64,000 nt of DNA. Origin: Microbacteriaceae bacterium. Lineage in GTDB: Bacteria; Actinomycetota; Actinomycetes; Actinomycetales; Microbacteriaceae. The stretch covers positions 620,001-684,000 of the forward strand of contig JAPSJW010000001.1 of NCBI GenBank assembly GCA_031177985.1, written 5' to 3'. The translations under genes and the position numbers were made by a program. The notes below the pieces were generated by a model. The model was not told the origin of the DNA. It saw only the letters and a program-made list of their open reading frames with translations, and ran no database searches. Shown piece by piece: positions 51,640-60,649 of the stretch (position 1 is its first letter; each line of letters starts with the position of its first letter).

Positions 51640-52371
51640 TCAGCTCCCCATCGAGTCCAGGAACTCGAGCACCCCGAGCTTGCCCGCCGAATCGCGCAGC
51701 AGCAGGAAGCCGACGATGCCGAGGATCCAGGCGGTGTTCTCCGGGCCGGTGCGCTCGAGCCATGCCGCGAGGCGCTGCAGCGGCGGCTCCACGAGTCGGC
51801 GCGCGACGAGCCGCAGCGTCAGCAGCAGGAGCGCGGGCAGGATCATCAGCACGCAGTAGCCGGCGAGCACCACCAGGCGGCTCGCGGCATCCGTCGGTGA
51901 GGTGCTCAGCATGCCGATCGCGGCGAGGTAGGGCACCATCGTCGCGAGCTCGATGAGGCCGGCCGCGAGTGCGATCGTCATGACCGCCGTCGGACGCGCG
52001 CCGGTCATGGCGCGGTCGCGCCAGCGGGCGAGGCGGCCAGGAGGAGCCTCGGAGCCGTCCTCGGGCTCCTTCTTCTTCGTCGGCATGGCGATCGCCGTGA
52101 TGAGCAGAATGGCGCCCAGCACGAGCTGCACCGTCCACGCGGCGGGGGTGTCGAGCATCCCCTGGTAGTTCGCCAGGACGCCGGTCGCGCCGAGCGTGAG
52201 GGCTACCCCCACCAGGAAGTAGAAGCCGCCGATGGTGGCGAGGTAGATCAGCATCCGCCCGGCTCGCAGCTTCGGCGCGATGAGGAAGAACACCGGGATG
52301 AGCAGAGTGCCGACGCTGAGTCCGTCGACGAGGGCCAGCACGGCGAGGGTGAGCAGCAGTTCGAGAGTCAC
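51640..52371 (-). CDS. GAP/Sap-family membrane protein
   Basis: 243 residues with six to seven membrane helices: LLLTLAVLALVDGLSVGTLLIPVFFLI at the start, GRMLIYLATIGGFYFLVGVALTLGA, a cytoplasmic loop (KKKEPEDGSEAPPGRLARWRDR) and a second three-helix half. This is the layout of the GAP (Sap, SfLAP) family, whose mycobacterial member helps export glycopeptidolipids. Substrate here unknown. GTG start at 52371. Confidence 0.85.
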   Translation of the reverse strand: MTLELLLTLAVLALVDGLSVGTLLIPVFFLIAPKLRAGRMLIYLATIGGFYFLVGVALTLGATGVLANYQGMLDTPAAWTVQLVLGAILLITAIAMPTKKKEPEDGSEAPPGRLARWRDRAMTGARPTAVMTIALAAGLIELATMVPYLAAIGMLSTSPTDAASRLVVLAGYCVLMILPALLLLTLRLVARRLVEPPLQRLAAWLERTGPENTAWILGIVGFLLLRDSAGKLGVLEFLDSMGS

Positions 52372-52479
52372 GCATTCAGCCTCGCCGCGCGGCGCCCTGC
52401 GGTCGTCGGCGGAAGGGAGCGCTTCGGCCTACTTCCTTCGGACGACCCATCGGAGTCCCCTTCGTGCTGGGATGGCTGC

Positions 52480-53658
52480 ATGGAGGATCGGCTGGCGCAG
52501 GCGGTGGCGTTCGCGCGCGGCCACATCGGGCCCGTCTCCGCGGCGAGCATCCTGCTGCTGAGCGTGCTCATGCTCGCGCTCGACATCACGGGGTTCTGGG
52601 GCCTCGCAGTCCATCCGCTGGGCCCCTCGCCCTGGTGGGGGCTGTTGACGATCGTGCCGGGCTGCCTTCTCGTCGCGGTGCGCCCGCGCTGGCCTTTCGC
52701 GACGCTCGTGCTCGGAGCGGTGCTGTTCGTCGTCGACCTCGTGAGCTTCGGCACCGTCGGCCAGCTCTTCATCATCAACGACCTCATCTACAACGCGACC
52801 TCTAGGCTCAGCCCGCGTGGCCGGCGGCGCATGATCGCGCTGCTCATCGCCCTGACGGCCGTGACCCTGACGATCGTCGGCAGCGCGACCGGCGACGCGC
52901 GCTCCGTCGTGCTCGCGGGCCTCGTCGCGTTCGCCCTGCTCGGCACGCCGATCTGGTGGGCGACCAACGTGCGGCAGGCGCAGGAGCTCGCCGAGCTGCA
53001 CGAGCAGCGAGCGGATGACGCCGCGAGGCTCGCTGCGCTGCGCGAGCACGAGGCGGTCCGTGAGGAGCGGGAGCGGATGGCCCGCGACCTGCACGACGTC
53101 ATCGCGGGCCACCTGTCGGCCGTGGCCCTGCGGTCCGAGGCGGCGCTCGCCCGCGAGCCGCACGAGGAGAAGGACCGGGCGGCGCTCGCCGCGGTGCGCG
53201 AGGCGAGCGTGCGGAGCCTCGACGAGATGCGGTCGATGATCCTGCTGCTCCGCTCCGGTGCCGAACCGGTGGCCGCCGCGCCTCGTCTGGAGGGCGTCGC
53301 CGACCTGCTGACTCAGGCGACCGCATCCGGTCTGCAGGTGACCTGGGACGCGGAACCGCTGCCCGCCCTGCCGGCCGCCGTCGACCAGGCGGCCGCGCGG
53401 ATCGTGCAGGAGTCGCTCGTGAACGCCGCGAAGCACGCCGCCGGAGGCGAGGTCGACGTGCGGCTGCGATCACGCGGCGGAGAGCTCGCGATCGAGGTCG
53501 CGTCGCGCGGCGGCAGGGCGACGGATGCGGGCGGAGCGGGACTGGGCCTGCTCACGATGCGCGAGCGGGCTGAGGCCCTCGGCGGGCGGTTCTCCGCCGG
53601 GCCTGACGACCACGGCTGGACGGTGCGAGCAGACCTGCCCGCCGTGGTGCGCGCGTGA
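52480..53658 (+). CDS. Sensor histidine kinase (HisKA_3/NarL-type)
   Basis: 392 residues. Four to five membrane helices (20-160) with short outer loops, then a coiled coil (165-195), dimerisation region with phosphate-accepting H205 in ERERMARDLHDVIAGHLSAV, and a HATPase_c domain (ARIVQESLVNAAKHAAG, then GAGLGLLTMRERAEALGGRFSAG). The small sensory part suggests it detects a membrane or envelope signal. The next gene, its response regulator, overlaps by 4 bases. Confidence 0.94.
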   Translation: MEDRLAQAVAFARGHIGPVSAASILLLSVLMLALDITGFWGLAVHPLGPSPWWGLLTIVPGCLLVAVRPRWPFATLVLGAVLFVVDLVSFGTVGQLFIINDLIYNATSRLSPRGRRRMIALLIALTAVTLTIVGSATGDARSVVLAGLVAFALLGTPIWWATNVRQAQELAELHEQRADDAARLAALREHEAVREERERMARDLHDVIAGHLSAVALRSEAALAREPHEEKDRAALAAVREASVRSLDEMRSMILLLRSGAEPVAAAPRLEGVADLLTQATASGLQVTWDAEPLPALPAAVDQAAARIVQESLVNAAKHAAGGEVDVRLRSRGGELAIEVASRGGRATDAGGAGLGLLTMRERAEALGGRFSAGPDDHGWTVRADLPAVVRA

Positions 53659-54293
53659 TCCGGGTGGTGCTGGCCGACGACCACGAGGCGGTGCGCACGG
53701 GCATCCGGCTGATCCTCGAGGACGCCGGCATCGCGGTCGTGGGCGAGGCGGGCGACGGCGCAGCGGCCGTGCGGCTCGCTCGGGAGCTTCGTCCCGACGT
53801 CGTGCTGATGGACATCCGGATGCCGGGTATCGACGGCATCGAGGCGACCCGCCGCATCGTGGCCGAGGAGGCGGCCGACGTCCTCGTGCTCACAAGCTTC
53901 GACATCGACGAGTACGTCTTCGGCGCGATCCGTGCCGGGGCCGTCGGCTTCCTGCTGAAGTCGACCGGGGCGATCGCGCTGCGGGAGGCGGTGCAGAAGG
54001 TGGCGGCGGGCGACGGAGTGCTCGCGCCTGAGGTCACCCGACGGATGCTGGAGGCCTTCGTCGGCGAGGCGCGCGCTCCGATCGCCCCGCATCCGCTGGT
54101 CGAGGGCCTCACCGCTCGCGAGCGCGAGGTGCTCGCGCTGCTGGGCCGGGGGCTGTCGAACGCCGAGATCGCGGCCGAGCTCGTGGTCTCGCCGACCACG
54201 GCGAAGACCCATGTCTCCCGCACCCTGGGCAAGCTCGCGGTGACCAGCAGGATGCAGGCCGCGGTCATCGCGCGCGAGGCAGGGCTGGCCTAG
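53655..54293 (+). CDS. LuxR/NarL-type response regulator
   Basis: 212 residues from a GTG overlapping the kinase stop. Receiver domain with D53 as phosphate acceptor (VLMDIRMPGIDG), Thr and Lys of the switch (VLVLTSFD, FLLKST), then an HTH LuxR domain (LTAREREVLALLGRGLSNAEIAAELVVSPTTAKTHVSRTLGKLAV). Partner of the preceding kinase. Its stop overlaps the convergent AarF/UbiB gene by 4 bases. Confidence 0.95.
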   Translation: MIRVVLADDHEAVRTGIRLILEDAGIAVVGEAGDGAAAVRLARELRPDVVLMDIRMPGIDGIEATRRIVAEEAADVLVLTSFDIDEYVFGAIRAGAVGFLLKSTGAIALREAVQKVAAGDGVLAPEVTRRMLEAFVGEARAPIAPHPLVEGLTAREREVLALLGRGLSNAEIAAELVVSPTTAKTHVSRTLGKLAVTSRMQAAVIAREAGLA

Positions 54294-56014
54294 GGCGACG
54301 GACCCCTCCGGGCGAGGAGGCCGGCGAAGAGCGCGTAGAGCAGGGGGAGCGCCGACGCGATCATCATCACGGTGCCCGCGACCCCGTCCTCCCGGCGCAG
54401 CAGGATGCCGCCGACGAGGAGGGCGGCGAAGAGGATCGCCGCGAGAATGCGTCGTCCCATCCGCTCGAGGCCGGCGAGGCGGCGCTCGATCCGGGGGCTC
54501 TGCACGGCCACCTCGCCGCGTTCGATGCGCGTCGCCAGCGCGTCCAGTCGGCCCGGCAGGCGGGCGGCGGTGCTGGCGAACGAGACGGCGCGCTGCGTGA
54601 GGTCCTGCACGAGGTTGCCGCTCTCGGCGCCGATCAGGCGTGCCGAGTACGGCTCCACCGCATCCCAGATGTTGAAGGCAGGATTCAGGGAGCTGCACAT
54701 CCCCGAGGTGAGCGACAGGGAGCGCAGGATCAGCAGGAAGTTCTCCGGCAGCTGGAACGGCAGCGAGCGCACGAGGTCGCCGAACTCGTTGGCGAAGGCC
54801 CGGTACTCCCGCGGGTCAACCTGCTGCAGCTCGGCGAAGCCCATGCCGCCGAAGCGGGCGAAGACCGCCGTGAGGGCGCGCTCCAGCTCGAGCGTGTCCG
54901 CTGTGGGGAGCAGAACGCCGACCTCCCGGATGCCCTCGACCATGCCGGCACCGTCCCTCGACGCCGCAGCGATCAGCAGCCGGCGCAGGCCCCGCCGCAG
55001 CGAGTCGGGAACCTCGCCCATCATCCCGAAGTCGATGAACGTGAAGGCCCAGGGGCGACCCCCGTGCTCGCCGGGCGCCGCAGGCGTGATGAAGATGTTG
55101 CCGGGGTGCGGATCGGCGTGGAAGTAGTCGTGCACGAAGAGCTGGTCGAACATCACGGAAGCGAACTCCGACGCCACGTCGACCGGGTCGATTCCTGCCG
55201 CGCGGAGGGCTGCCGTGTCGTTGATCTTGATCGCCGAGACGTCCTGCAGGGTCAGCACCCGTCGGGTCGTTCGCTCCCAGACCAGCTCGGGCACCCGCAC
55301 CCTCGGGTCGGTCGAGAAGACGTCGGCGAAGCGCTCGGCGTTCGCGGCCTCGTGCAGGTAGTCGATCTCGTTCAGGCTGATGCCCGCGAACTCCTCCATG
55401 ATCGCCGGCGCGTCCACCCGATCGGAGACGAGTCGCACGCGGCTGAGCAGCCCCGCCACCCGGCGGAGCGCCCGCAGGTCGACGTCGACGATCCGGTCGA
55501 TCTCCGGCCGCTGGATCTTCACGACGACGTCGCGGAGGCCCGTCTGAGCTGCGTCGTCGTCGGAGAGACGAGCTCGGTAGGCCTGCCCGAGGGAGGCGGA
55601 TGCCACGGGTGACGGGTCGATGGAGGAGAACGCGCGCTCGAGCGTGACGCCGAGCTCCGCCTCCGCCAGCGCTCGGATGGCCGGGAAGGGCACGGGCGGA
55701 ACCTCGTCCTGCAGGCCTTCGAGCTCGCGGGTGACCTCCGGCGGCAGCACGTCGAGCCGCGACGACATGAACTGGCCCACCTTGATCATGAGGCCGCCGA
55801 GGTCGACGGCGAGCAGGTGGAACCGGCGGGCGAAGCGCTGGAGGCGCCGCGGCCTCGTGCGCTCGGCGACTCCGGCCAGCCCGAACCGCGGCAGCACCAG
55901 CTCGTACCACCAGGTCTGCACCAGGTAGCGCGACGCGAACCGCATGATCCTGCGGTAGCGCGCCCGCATCCTGGGGTCGTCCACGCGCTCGGCTGAAAGG
56001 CGGGCTCCTGGCAC
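54290..56014 (-). CDS. ABC1/AarF/UbiB-family protein kinase-like ATPase
   Basis: 574 residues. The family marker KxGQ (LMIKVGQFMSSRLDVLPPEV) is at about residue 78, then ASLGQAYRARL, VVVKIQRPEID, NEIDYLHEAANAERFADVF, the HADPHPGNIF catalytic loop and FIDFGMMGEV. Two membrane helices end the protein. UbiB-type proteins assist lipid or quinone biosynthesis through ATPase activity. It follows a PadR regulator on the same strand with a 4-base gap, so they form an operon. GTG start with GAGGG at a normal distance. Confidence 0.93.
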   Translation of the reverse strand: MPGARLSAERVDDPRMRARYRRIMRFASRYLVQTWWYELVLPRFGLAGVAERTRPRRLQRFARRFHLLAVDLGGLMIKVGQFMSSRLDVLPPEVTRELEGLQDEVPPVPFPAIRALAEAELGVTLERAFSSIDPSPVASASLGQAYRARLSDDDAAQTGLRDVVVKIQRPEIDRIVDVDLRALRRVAGLLSRVRLVSDRVDAPAIMEEFAGISLNEIDYLHEAANAERFADVFSTDPRVRVPELVWERTTRRVLTLQDVSAIKINDTAALRAAGIDPVDVASEFASVMFDQLFVHDYFHADPHPGNIFITPAAPGEHGGRPWAFTFIDFGMMGEVPDSLRRGLRRLLIAAASRDGAGMVEGIREVGVLLPTADTLELERALTAVFARFGGMGFAELQQVDPREYRAFANEFGDLVRSLPFQLPENFLLILRSLSLTSGMCSSLNPAFNIWDAVEPYSARLIGAESGNLVQDLTQRAVSFASTAARLPGRLDALATRIERGEVAVQSPRIERRLAGLERMGRRILAAILFAALLVGGILLRREDGVAGTVMMIASALPLLYALFAGLLARRGPSP

Positions 56015-56018
56015 GCGG

Positions 56019-56588
56019 TCAGCCCTCGGCGAGGATGGCGTAGAGCTTGCGCCGCGCCTCGTCGAGCACGGCGACCGCCTTGTCGACCTGCTCCGGCGTT
56101 CCGGTTCGGCCGACCTGCGCCGCCGCCTGCGCGAGATCGACGCCGGCCTTGGGCAGTCCGCCGACGCGCGGGCGCGACCGCGCGCCCTGCGCCTCCCAGG
56201 GGGCTCCCCGATCGGCGGCCTCGGCTGCGACCGCTCGGCCCTCCTCGGTGAGGGCGTAGGTCTTGCGACCCTGCAGCTCGGTGGCGGTGATCAGGCCCTC
56301 GTCGGCGAGCAGCTGGAGCGTCGGGTAGACCGAGCCGGGGCTCGGCTTCCAGGCCCCGCCGCTGCGCTCCTCGATCTCCTGGATGATCTGGTAGCCGTGT
56401 GCCGGCTTCTCGGCGAGCACCGCGAGCACGGCCGCGCGCACGTCGCCGCGGCCCATGCGGGTGCCGGCCTTCTGCTCGAACTGGCCGCGGATCTGTTCCA
56501 TCGCCTCCCAGACGGCGCTGGCCGGCCAGCCATCGGCTCCGCCCCGTCGGCGTCCGCCGAACGTGGAGCCGGCGTAGGACTCGTTCAT
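56019..56588 (-). CDS. PadR-family transcriptional regulator
   Basis: 189 residues from the ATG at 56588 (GGGAG upstream). RGDVRAAVLAVLAEKPAHGYQIIQEIEERSGGAWKPSPGSVYPTLQLLADEGLI, then YALTEEGRAVAAE is the PadR winged helix. A long Gly/Arg-rich start precedes it. Palindromic sites lie 46 to 67 bases upstream. It probably represses its own operon with the UbiB-type gene. Confidence 0.93.
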   Translation of the reverse strand: MNESYAGSTFGGRRRGGADGWPASAVWEAMEQIRGQFEQKAGTRMGRGDVRAAVLAVLAEKPAHGYQIIQEIEERSGGAWKPSPGSVYPTLQLLADEGLITATELQGRKTYALTEEGRAVAAEAADRGAPWEAQGARSRPRVGGLPKAGVDLAQAAAQVGRTGTPEQVDKAVAVLDEARRKLYAILAEG

Positions 56589-56633
56589 GGTGATCTCCCG
56601 GTCGCCGTGAGCCGGTCGGCTCTTCTCAGCGAT

Positions 56634-56666
56634 ACTCAACGATATATCGCTGAGTACGATTCGTAC
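56634..56666. promoter_or_regulatory. Palindromes at the PadR promoter
   Basis: A 22-base near-palindrome (56634-56655) centred on CGATATATCG with arms ACTCAA and CTGAGT, one mismatched pair; an extra half-site CTCAGCGAT lies at 56625-56633. Next to it GTACGA-T-TCGTAC (56654-56666) is a separate perfect dyad. The first looks like the PadR autoregulatory operator; both also lie upstream of the divergent PIN gene. Confidence 0.6.
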
Positions 56667-56712
56667 AGGGATCGGACGGGCTGTCGTCGTCCGCCCTGGG
56701 TAGCGTGCCGGC

Positions 56713-57117
56713 ATGACGCGCTTCGCCATCGACGCCGGTGTCGCCCTGCGGCTCGCCGCCGAGCCGCAGTCCCTCTCGTCCGGTCATCAGCTCGTCGCCC
56801 CGAATGCCCTCCGATCGGAGGCGCTGTCGATCCTGTACCGGGAGGTGCGAGAGGGCCGCCGCGATCGAACGGACGCCAAGCGTCTGCTCGACGGTGTGAC
56901 GGGCCTCAAGATCCGCCTGCTGGGCGACCGGGTCTCCCGTGCAGTCGCCTGGACGGTCGCCGAGGAGCTCGGCTGGGATGACACCCGCGTCGCCGAATAC
57001 CTGTCGGTTGCGAGACTGCAGGCGGATGCCTTCGTGACCTTCGACCCCGCGCTCGCCGCGGTCGCGGCCCGCGCGGTGCCGGTGGCCGAATTCGAGGCGC
57101 TGGGGCGGCCCTGTTGA
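56713..57117 (+). CDS. PIN-domain protein, VapC-like, without visible antitoxin
   Basis: 134 residues. A first Asp in RFAIDAGVALRLA, a Glu in PNALRSEALSILYRE, and acidic residues in DTRVAEYLSVARLQADAFVTFDPAL place the four metal ligands of a PIN nuclease. VapC-type toxins usually follow a small antitoxin gene; none is seen upstream, where PadR operators fill the gap. It may be a solitary PIN protein. TTGA at its stop overlaps the start of the broken GNAT gene. Confidence 0.82.
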   Translation: MTRFAIDAGVALRLAAEPQSLSSGHQLVAPNALRSEALSILYREVREGRRDRTDAKRLLDGVTGLKIRLLGDRVSRAVAWTVAEELGWDDTRVAEYLSVARLQADAFVTFDPALAAVAARAVPVAEFEALGRPC

Positions 57118-57585
57118 ACGTCGAGATCCTGCCCGCGGTGGGACGGTTCGACGACTTCGCCACCGTGGTCGGGCCCGCGAAGCCGGGGGCTCCGGCCTGC
57201 TGGTGCATGAGCAACCGCGACGGGCGGAAGAACACGGAGGAGCGCGAGGCGCACATGCGCGACGAGTTTGATGACCTCCCGCACCATCCCGTTCGCCGAC
57301 GACCGCGACCCGTGGTCGGTCGTCTGCTTCGTCATCCGCCCGCCCTTTCGGCGGCAGGGGCTCATGCACACCCTGCTCGACGGCGCGGTCGAGCACGCCC
57401 GGCAGCACGGCGCCGAGGTCGTCGAGGGCTACCCCGCCGAATCGGGTCCGGACCGGATGAACTCGACATTCGCGTTCACCGGCACTACGGCGCTCTTCGA
57501 GGCCGCCGGGTGCGAGCGGGTGATGCCCACCACGGCGCACAGCGACAAGCGGGTGCGCTGGCTCATGCGCCGCGAGCTGTCCTAG
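57114..57585 (+). pseudogene. Broken GNAT acetyltransferase gene (internal deletion with frameshift)
   Basis: The first frame (from TTG 57114) reads VEILPAVGRFDDFATVVGP, then CWCMSNRDGRKNTEEREAHMRDE, the known N-terminus of a GNAT group. At about 57266 the matching sequence continues in another frame: TSRTIPFADDRDPWSVVCFVIRPPFRRQGLMHTLLDGAVEHA and RVRWLMRREL to a stop at 57585. Compared with relatives (from memory) roughly 30 residues between the halves are missing. The deletion is not a multiple of three, so no full protein is made. Start coupling to the PIN gene remains. Confidence 0.78.
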
Positions 57586-57589
57586 CGGC

Positions 57590-58090
57590 TCACGCGAACA
57601 AACCGGCCGCAGCGATCAGCGCGCCGGCGCCGACGACGAGGCCCGTCACGATCGAGACGACGTTGCGGGTGAGCACGAGCGTCGTGGCAAGGGTGGAGCC
57701 GAAGACCAGGCAGGCGACGACGAGGGCTCCCGTCGAGAAGCTCAGCATGTTGTCCCGGGAGAGGAGCACGGCGAGCGAGGCGCCGGTGGCGAGTGTCGCC
57801 ATCAACGCCGTTGCCGCTCCCCGGATCCGCGCGAGTGCGCTCTTCGTGATCATCCGGTCGATCGCGCCGTTGACCGTCACCAGGAGCGCCAGGGCGATCC
57901 CGCCGGCGAGGAGCGGCGCCAGCGGTCCGCCGATCAGAAGGGCCATGGACCCTCCGACGCAGAGCGCGAGGACGGTGCCGTCGATCACGGCGAGCGTCAG
58001 TCCGACGGTGATGAGGTCGGCGAGCCTGCTCGGGCGCCGCGCCTCGACGTCCTCAGTCGCGGGAGGGTCTTCCACGTACTCGTCCGGCAC
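57590..58090 (-). CDS. Hypothetical membrane protein
   Basis: 166 residues. An acidic N-terminal tail (about 25 residues) precedes four to five hydrophobic segments (LADLITVGLTLAVIDGTVLALCVG, PLLAGGIALALLVTVNGAI, ATALMATLATGASLAVLL, GALVVACLVFGSTLATTLVL, IVTGLVVGAGALIAAAGLFA). I do not recognise the family. No known motif. It lies between the broken GNAT gene and the GH65 operon. Confidence 0.72.
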   Translation of the reverse strand: MPDEYVEDPPATEDVEARRPSRLADLITVGLTLAVIDGTVLALCVGGSMALLIGGPLAPLLAGGIALALLVTVNGAIDRMITKSALARIRGAATALMATLATGASLAVLLSRDNMLSFSTGALVVACLVFGSTLATTLVLTRNVVSIVTGLVVGAGALIAAAGLFA

Positions 58091-58144
58091 ATGCCGAGGA
58101 TGGCACAGCTACAGGGGGAGGGCCACCGCGCAGGCGGTCGTGCT

Positions 58145-60649
58145 CTAGCTCGCGGTCAGGTCGGTCTGCTGCCGGTCGGTCGACACCGTCGGGATGGACG
58201 CCGTCATGACCGAGCCGTCCGCCCTCCGCGAGCCGAGGATGTCGCTGGTGGTGGGGCGACCGTAGAGGATCGGTCCCTGGTCCTCGAGCGGCACGACGAC
58301 GGGGGCGCCGCTCCGGGTCACGTAGCGCTCGCCGCGCACCGTGAACTCGACCGACTCACCGGCCTCGATCGTGAACTCGACGCGGTCGCGCTTCAGGTCC
58401 ACACGCATCCGGCTGCCGCGGTAGGTGACCCGGAACTCCAGCGAACGCCATGCTCCCGGGAGCCGCGGGTCGAACGAGAGAGCACCGCCGTGGTCGCGCA
58501 TGCCGCCGAAGCCCATGGCGAGGGCGCTCCAGACGCCGCCGGTGGAGGCGACATGGATGCCGTCGGCCGTGTTGCCGTGCAGGTCGCCGAGGTCGACGTA
58601 GAGCGCCGACAGGAAGTAGTGCACCGCGAGCTCGGCGTAGCCGACCTCGGCGGCGATGATCGACTGCACGACGGCCGAGAGGCTCGAGTCGCCCGTCGTC
58701 AGGGCGTCGTAGTACTCGAAGTTGCGCCGCTTCTCGTCGAGCGTGAAGTCCTCTCCCTGCAGGAACGTGGCGAGCACCACATCCGCCTGCTTGAGCACCT
58801 GGAACCGGTAGATCACCAGCGGGTGGTAGTGCATGAGCAGCGGGCGCTTGAGGTCGGGCGTCTTCTCGAGGTCCCACAGCTCCTTCTCGAGGAACTGCGC
58901 GTCCTGGGGGTGGATGCCGAGCCGCTCGTCGAAGGGGATGTGCATCGCGTCGGCGGCGAGCGCCCACTCCCGCAGCTCGACCTCGTCCAGGTCCAGGCGC
59001 CGCGTCATCCGTCGGTAGCCGTCCGGGTCCTCGTTCATCAGCCGCACGCAGGCGTCGACCGCGTGCCGGAGGTTCGCCCGCGCCATGACGTTCGTGTACA
59101 GGTTGTCGTTGACGACCGTCGTGTACTCGTCCGGGCCGGTGACGCCCTGGATGTGGAACTCGGGCTCGTCGCCGCTGCGCCAGAACCCGAGGTCGGCCCA
59201 GAGCCTGGCCGTCTCCACGAGCACGTCGATGCCGTCGCGCCAGAGGAAGTCCTCGTCGCCGGTCGCGCGAACGTACTGCACCAGCGCATGCGCGATGTCG
59301 GCGTCGATGTGGTACTGCGCGGTGCCGGCGGCGTAGTAGGCGCTCGACTCCTGCCCGTTGATCGTGCGCCACGGGAACAGCGCGCCGCGCTGGTTGAGCT
59401 CGGCCGCACGCACCCGCGCCGACTCCAGCATGCCGACCCTGAACCGCAGGGCATTCCGCCCCACCACAGGGGTGTTGTAGCTGAGGAAGGGCAGCACGTA
59501 GATCTCCGAGTCCCAGAAGTAGTGGCCGCTGTAGCCGCTGCCTGAGACGCCCTTCGCCGGGATGCCCTGGCCGTCGGTGCGCGCGGTGGCCTGCGCCAGC
59601 TGGAAGAGGTTCCAGCGGATGGCCTGCTGCACGCCCGGCTCGGCGTCGACCTTCACGTCGACGCACTCCCACCACCGGTCGAACCATTCGCGCTGCCGGG
59701 AGAAGATCGCCTCGACCCTCTCCTCGCGCGCTCGATCGAGGGTGCGGTCGCAGCGATCGGCGAGCTCGCGCACCGAGACGTCCTTCGACGTGTGGTACGA
59801 CACGTACTTCACGAGCCGAACGGGCACACCGCTGCGCGCACGGATGCGGAACACCTGCTTCGCGAGGTCGTCGTCGAGCTGCCCCCGCTCGTCCCACTCG
59901 TTGTCGGTCTCGATGCGGTGCTCCATCGCGGTCGCGATCGACATCTCCGAGTTCGTCGTGCGATAGCCGAGCAGGAAGCGCGAGCCGTCGCGACGCTTGA
60001 GCTTCGGCTGGAGCACCCGGTCTTCGAGCGTCTCGGCCTTGCGGGGGTCGAAGGACTCGCCGCCGAGGCTCTGGCCGTTGCGGAACTCGTCGACCCCGTC
60101 CTGCCGGTTGAGCACCTGGCTGGAGATGAGCAGCGACGCGTCGTCGTCGCACACGGTGACCTCGAAGACCAGCACTGCGAGGTGCCGATCGGTCATCGAC
60201 ACCATGCGCTTCGTGCGCAGCTCGATGCGCTTGCCCGAGGGGGTGCGCCAGTCGAGCTCGCGCACGAGCACGCCGTCGCGGAAGTCGAGTCGGCGCGTGT
60301 GCCGCAGCACGTCGGCCTGCGAGAGCACGAGGGGCTCGTCGTCCACGTAGAGCCGGATCATCTTCGCGTCGGGCGCGTTGACGATCGTCTGTCCTACCCG
60401 GGCGAACCCGAAGGCCTCCTCGGGGTGGTGGATCGGCCAGGTCTCATGGAAGCCGTTGAGGTAGGTGCCGTAGGTCTCGCCGTCACGGCCCTCCTCGAAG
60501 TTGCCGCGCAGCCCGAGGTAACCGTTGCCGACCGTGAAGAGGGTCTCGGTGCGGCCGGTGAGCTCGGCGTCGAAGCCCTCCTCGACGAGCGCCCACTCGT
60601 CGTCGGGGAAGACGTCCCGGTCGAGCGGGTCGTCGGTGATGGGGTTCAC
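58145..60649 (-). CDS. Glycoside hydrolase family 65 phosphorylase (maltose/trehalose/kojibiose type)
   Basis: 834 residues. GH65 enzymes phosphorolyse alpha-glucosides to beta-glucose 1-phosphate. The N-terminal domain (to about 280) is followed by the helical barrel with YSGHYFWDSEIYVLPFL near 375-389, AYYAAGTAQYHIDADIAHAL, and GVTGPDEYTTVVNDN with catalytic E508. A small beta domain ends the chain. The substrate disaccharide cannot be fixed from sequence. GTG start overlaps the stop of the beta-phosphoglucomutase gene (GTGA), so that enzyme isomerises its product to glucose 6-phosphate. Confidence 0.94.
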   Translation of the reverse strand: MNPITDDPLDRDVFPDDEWALVEEGFDAELTGRTETLFTVGNGYLGLRGNFEEGRDGETYGTYLNGFHETWPIHHPEEAFGFARVGQTIVNAPDAKMIRLYVDDEPLVLSQADVLRHTRRLDFRDGVLVRELDWRTPSGKRIELRTKRMVSMTDRHLAVLVFEVTVCDDDASLLISSQVLNRQDGVDEFRNGQSLGGESFDPRKAETLEDRVLQPKLKRRDGSRFLLGYRTTNSEMSIATAMEHRIETDNEWDERGQLDDDLAKQVFRIRARSGVPVRLVKYVSYHTSKDVSVRELADRCDRTLDRAREERVEAIFSRQREWFDRWWECVDVKVDAEPGVQQAIRWNLFQLAQATARTDGQGIPAKGVSGSGYSGHYFWDSEIYVLPFLSYNTPVVGRNALRFRVGMLESARVRAAELNQRGALFPWRTINGQESSAYYAAGTAQYHIDADIAHALVQYVRATGDEDFLWRDGIDVLVETARLWADLGFWRSGDEPEFHIQGVTGPDEYTTVVNDNLYTNVMARANLRHAVDACVRLMNEDPDGYRRMTRRLDLDEVELREWALAADAMHIPFDERLGIHPQDAQFLEKELWDLEKTPDLKRPLLMHYHPLVIYRFQVLKQADVVLATFLQGEDFTLDEKRRNFEYYDALTTGDSSLSAVVQSIIAAEVGYAELAVHYFLSALYVDLGDLHGNTADGIHVASTGGVWSALAMGFGGMRDHGGALSFDPRLPGAWRSLEFRVTYRGSRMRVDLKRDRVEFTIEAGESVEFTVRGERYVTRSGAPVVVPLEDQGPILYGRPTTSDILGSRRADGSVMTASIPTVSTDRQQTDLTAS

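Noticed and set aside
57114-57585. Programmed frameshift in the GNAT gene
   Set aside because: There is no slippery sequence at the junction, and about 30 residues of the fold are missing, so frameshifting would not restore the protein.
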